Assembly (NCBI RefSeq): GCF_037975245.1
Contig: NC_092573.1
Span: 19,939,265 to 20,003,264, forward strand
DNA: 64,000 bases
Direction of reading: 5' to 3'
Origin: Apostichopus japonicus
Taxonomy: Eukaryota > Echinodermata > Holothuroidea > Aspidochirotida > Stichopodidae
A model generated the notes under the pieces. The model did not search any database. It was given only the letters and a program-made list of their open reading frames with translations, and had not been told where the DNA came from. This document shows positions 60,058 through 64,000 of the stretch, piece after piece (positions within the stretch are counted from its first letter, which is position 1; each line of letters opens with the position of its first letter). Position numbers and translations under genes: made by a program.

Positions 60058-63000
60058 ATGATGTCTGCCTTGATAATATGAAAAATGAAGCAATTTTATG
60101 GGGGAAAATTATATAGTTATGGAGCAATTTGTCAAAATTTGGGTTAATGGTGAAAGCTTGCAAACCTTATTGCAGAAGCGTATTTATATGCTGGGACTCA
60201 GTAATCTGTACAGGGCTTTTAACATTCAGAAAGCTCTCTTTAATAATTACCCTTACCTAACTATCTATGTTAATTATGGGAAGAACTAAGTATGTCATGG
60301 TCAGGTGAAAAGAGAGAGAGGGGAAAGGAGGGAGGGGGCAGTAATGGCAAGGTGGGGTGGGGGGGGGTGGCAATGAATTCATCTTCAAGTCTTGTTCATT
60401 AACATTAACAGTCTTTATGAACACTGAACAAAGACTTCTTCATGGTTGTTACGTTACACTAATTCAGGGCAATTATTAAACCAAATAAACGTACAAACTT
60501 GCGAAGAATATTTTATGCATGTAAGCCATTGGACACTTTGTGGACCATCTTGAAAGAGATAGCTTACAAATAGCTGATCAGATTATATAACACAGCTACA
60601 TATACCGCCCCCCCCCCCCGCCCCCATAAGCACTTATGGAAATTTAACAGAATTTATGACATTTAATGTTTAGATATCATAATGATAAGTAGCTGAAGGC
60701 ACATTTTTTGCAGATGATAACAAACTTTTTTTAATTTTTTTTAAATTAAATTTATGCAATTACTCAGTGGGATTTATAGTATAATTACAGCATGATGAAG
60801 GGCATCATGAAAAAATAGAAACCTGAAATATCTGAAAGAATTGACGTAAACCAGCTTGTGATCAGAATGACTACTTATTGTTATCAACTACATGTATGTA
60901 TGTCATCATATGTAGGTATGTCAATGAGAAGGGTAGGATATAGATAAAAGGTATAGGTGTAGGGAAGGGGGATTAAGGAAAGTTGCAAAAATATTACACA
61001 TGTTTGGGTATTACATTTAGTCACTACAGAATGCAGAACTGGCATTCAGCAATGTTGAGTTTGGTAGGAACCGTTTTAAATCTTGTAAGTTTTGGCCATA
61101 ATTTTCCTTATTTCTGATACCGTATTTGATTATCTGTGCTTCTGATGTTTGTTTTCAATATATATCTTAAAGCACTAGAGGTTATGCTAAGGGTGATTCA
61201 TATCCCGTGTTTATCGGTCAAGTAGAATATATGGCCAGATTGTAGGGAAATCAGCACAAAATGTATAGTATGAGGTGAGTGCTAGGATGAAGGTCAAAGG
61301 TTTAGTTGCATTCATTACTATGAGGTCGAAGGTCAGCGGCACTTTCAAATGTATTTGTTGTTTGAAGAAGAAGATCTTTTTTTCTCAGGAATGAGAGGAT
61401 TTTGTTGCGATATCAATTCAGTACTCTCACAAAAGTATTCAAGTTTTTTATTTATGTCATATTTGATTGAAGAAGGTCAAGAAGGAAAGAAAGCGAGTGA
61501 AGTTGTCAATCATGCAAGCTACATACCAGACATGCATTGTTGCCTCGTAGGAGTGGTTACTCTTAACCCCTATCATGTCGAACAAACAGTAAATATTTGC
61601 CAAACTTCAATAGGCTGTTTTGAGATGTACTTGTCACCCTCATAAAACTAGTTTACCATGCTCTTATACAAATGCGGTTAAATAAGCATTGCAGCTGCAA
61701 AGAAATCTAAAAAAATAGAAAAAAAGTTATGATTGTGAAATGGAAAGATTTCAATTCCCCTTTTGACTTTTCTCTCTATGTGACTTGCTTAGGTTTGAAT
61801 AGGCCAGTCACTGATATAATGCCACATATCCCAGCATTCCAAAAAGAAAGATCTTGATTCTTGTTTTTTATTAGTTTTCCTAAAGTTTTCAAAATTTCAA
61901 GAATTTACTGTTCAATGTGAGTCACTGCATTTCATGATCACTCACACCACCTGAGATTCAAACTATGGGGTTTAAATGAAGGCAATATTTTAGAAATTCA
62001 TGTTTACATTATTGTGACATGCTTCCTTCTCAATGAAATGAATTACTGAGATCAGCTGCCTTCAGATGCGTAACCATGGAGACGTAACCATGAACTGCCT
62101 GCTAAAAGTGAGGTGATGTACCCCTGGTGACTGCTACACCCTCTTATCACACCACAAATATTTCTTGCAAAGTTCTAAAGTTATTGAAATTATCAGAGAT
62201 TAATCTTTGAATAGGAGTTGTTGAGCTGCTTTTGAAATTGCACCATTTGAAGTAACAATTTACTGAAAGGTGGAATTGGAATGTAGTGTTATAAGCAAGC
62301 TATGGCAAGACAATGTTATTGCTGGCCTATGCATGAATTCACTAATAGTATATATATAGTGCACTCCAGTAATACAGACCACTAGTTATAGACACTATGT
62401 ATAGTCAGTAGTGCGAAGTTCGGCATACTGCCAAGTTCGGACACCCTAAGAAATACACGATTTCGACATGAAAACCTACAGGAAGAGCCAAATTTCACCA
62501 AAGAGTACGAAGCTACAGTTATTTTCTCTCCAAAATGACCCGTGTGCAAGAAAGTACTTACATTTTTGTCAATAAAATGACGGAGATCTATGAAGTCTGT
62601 TATAATTACTGAAAGAGCAACTGCGCCACCAATTTTATCACCGGCGCCACACTGTAGGTTGGGTGTCCGACCTTCGCAAATACTCTAGCAAAGAAATACC
62701 AGTTCCACAATCACGAACAATTTTCTTGGAATACAACGTGAAAACAGTTTGCAGGAAAGAAAGTTTGGCCGTGTATCGTACTAAAACAAATTTTTCCCAC
62801 CATATCAAGTATATTTTCATGTGATTTATACCAGAAGATGTAGTTTTGGGGTGTTTTAAGGCTTAGGTGTCCGAACTTCGAAGTGACCATGCTACTGCTT
62901 TTAGTGTTTAGTTATCAACAACACACTGACTTAATATAGGCCCAGCTTGTTATGCAATGAATATTTAGTATACTGTAATGAATATTTAGTATACTGTAAT

Positions 63001-63956
63001 GAATATTTAATATACTGTAAACTTGTAAAGGTTGTTTTTGAAACTAAATATTGTGTGCACATATCAATTACCAATCTTTAATACCCTCCTGAAATCAAGA
63101 TAAAATATGACTTCTGTTTAATGCCCTTGGTTTCTGTATTCATATGTATGATTTTTCTTTAAAAATTTGAAGGAAATATTTGTGGAAGTTCCTTTTTGTG
63201 CAAAACTGCTGTATATTCCTGAAAAAGAAAACAAAGAAATTGCAGAATTGTTTCCTAAGAAAGATATAACATAGTAGTTTTGCTAAGTGATGGGTGGCTT
63301 AAAGTAACATGTGTAAAGTTAGTAAACATGGTATTTCCCTAGCTCCAATAATCTGCTTTAGTTCTTTTGATTAATATGGTGATTCATATGCAGAAGGTTA
63401 ACCCAAATTGTCTACACTTGCCCCCCCCCCCACTCCCCCAAACTGGAAGCTGTTACCAATCAATTACTTGGAATAGTTCAACACTAGAGTCTATAAAGGT
63501 AATATATTTGACCATTTGATGATGTCATCCAATGAAAAGTTTAATATTTGTATATGCTTGTGACTCATACATTGCTATGCAATATAATTCACCTTAATGC
63601 ATTGGAAGTTGACCTGTTATTCTAGTGTATACTTTTATTTACATATTACTCTTTAGTTTCCCCAAACATTTCACAGTGATGATATGAAAGGGGAGGGGGT
63701 AGAGATAGCAAGGGGGAGGGATAGGTAAGGAGGAGGGATAGGTAAGGGGGAGGGACAGAGGGAATGAAGAGTGTACTAGGGGGAAGGGGCAGGCTAAGTT
63801 GTGGGAATCGACAATTGCATAAAAACTCAACTGATCGGGATATCTTAAAGTTTGGTAAAACTATCGCTTATGTCATGAAACATTCCAATCCCGTAACTAA
63901 CTTTATGAACAGTAAATGCTTGTTGGTTAAAGTGAGATTCTGTCTTCATTCAACAG
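60058..63956. other. Non-coding sequence to the right edge, no gene recognised
   Basis: Includes G- and C-runs (60352-60368, 60608-60624, 63421-63431) and a three-copy GAATATTTAGTATACTGTAAT repeat at 62957-63020 (unit 21 bp). A purine-rich AGGGATAGGTAAGG-type tract lies at 63687-63790. Short open frames on both strands lack supporting signals. Confidence 0.5.
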
Positions 63957-64000
63957 TGGGATGAAACTGATAAACTCCAGCAAATTAAAGAAGGACCCTT
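63957..64000 (+). CDS. Possible exon cut by the right edge (candidate LAS2-like terminal exon)
   Basis: After a good pyrimidine tract and CAACAG acceptor, an open phase-0 frame reads WDETDKLQQIKEGP to the window end. The phase matches the donor at 37962, and a charged helix leading into a short C-terminal helix would suit the LAS2 family. If so, the intervening intron would be about 26 kb. This is inference; it could belong to another gene or be chance. Confidence 0.3.

Overview
This is a eukaryotic nuclear window. The evidence is spliced genes with GT-AG introns, long AT-rich introns, many TIR elements, minisatellites, a tRNA-derived SINE, and degenerate LINE and Penelope-like remnants. The gene sequences and repeat styles (TTAA-flanked short elements, tandem AGGTCA-rich repeats, recurrent AGGCCTA strings) suggest an invertebrate deuterostome, most likely an echinoderm. 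That placement is inference.

Four genes are supported, three of them rebuilt exon by exon with every splice phase agreeing. (1) FKBP8/FKBP38-like co-chaperone, minus strand, 3004-8789: six coding exons covering an acidic N-terminus, the FKBP domain and the first TPRs. The last TPR and any membrane anchor lie beyond the left edge. (2) DDA1, plus strand, 12579-17052: complete at 100 aa, with a start exon whose only coding content is the ATG, and one GC-AG intron. It is divergent from FKBP8. (3) Sorbitol dehydrogenase (SORD), plus strand, 21181-29197: complete at nine exons and 351 aa, with catalytic zinc ligands, NAD loop and an intact four-cysteine structural zinc lobe. (4) A LAS2/C18orf54-like gene, plus strand, from 33388: five exons (649 codons) to 37962, possibly continuing in an exon cut by the right edge (63957 onward). 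A possible first exon of another minus-strand gene lies at 32086-32143.

From 38 kb to 64 kb no confident gene is seen, and this may be one very large intron of the LAS2-like gene. It is packed with repeats: a 4.38-kb element with long terminal inverted repeats and a 7-bp target duplication (49786-54165), a hAT-like family with 8-bp target duplications (third copy here; two more in FKBP8 and SORD introns), a 370-bp family inserted twice in opposite orientations with perfect 8-bp duplications (37334, 59129), a TTAA-flanked element with a central 17-bp hairpin (45211-45834), a 0.75-kb direct duplication, and several minisatellites.

The most notable non-genic signals are: a hammerhead-ribozyme-like core in a Penelope-type remnant (39766-39806) with a core-mutated sister in a SORD intron; a block of 17 GATATC palindromes in about 0.45 kb (19548-19991); a 667-bp TIR element ending 160 bp upstream of the SORD start; perfect DR1 (AGGTCA-A-AGGTCA) motifs carried by a tandem repeat in a DDA1 intron; and a 76-bp-class minisatellite filling the SORD intron almost to the exon 7 acceptor. 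The four genes are unrelated housekeeping functions: mitochondrial co-chaperone, ubiquitin ligase cofactor, polyol metabolism, and an uncharacterised cell-proliferation-linked protein. They do not form a pathway.
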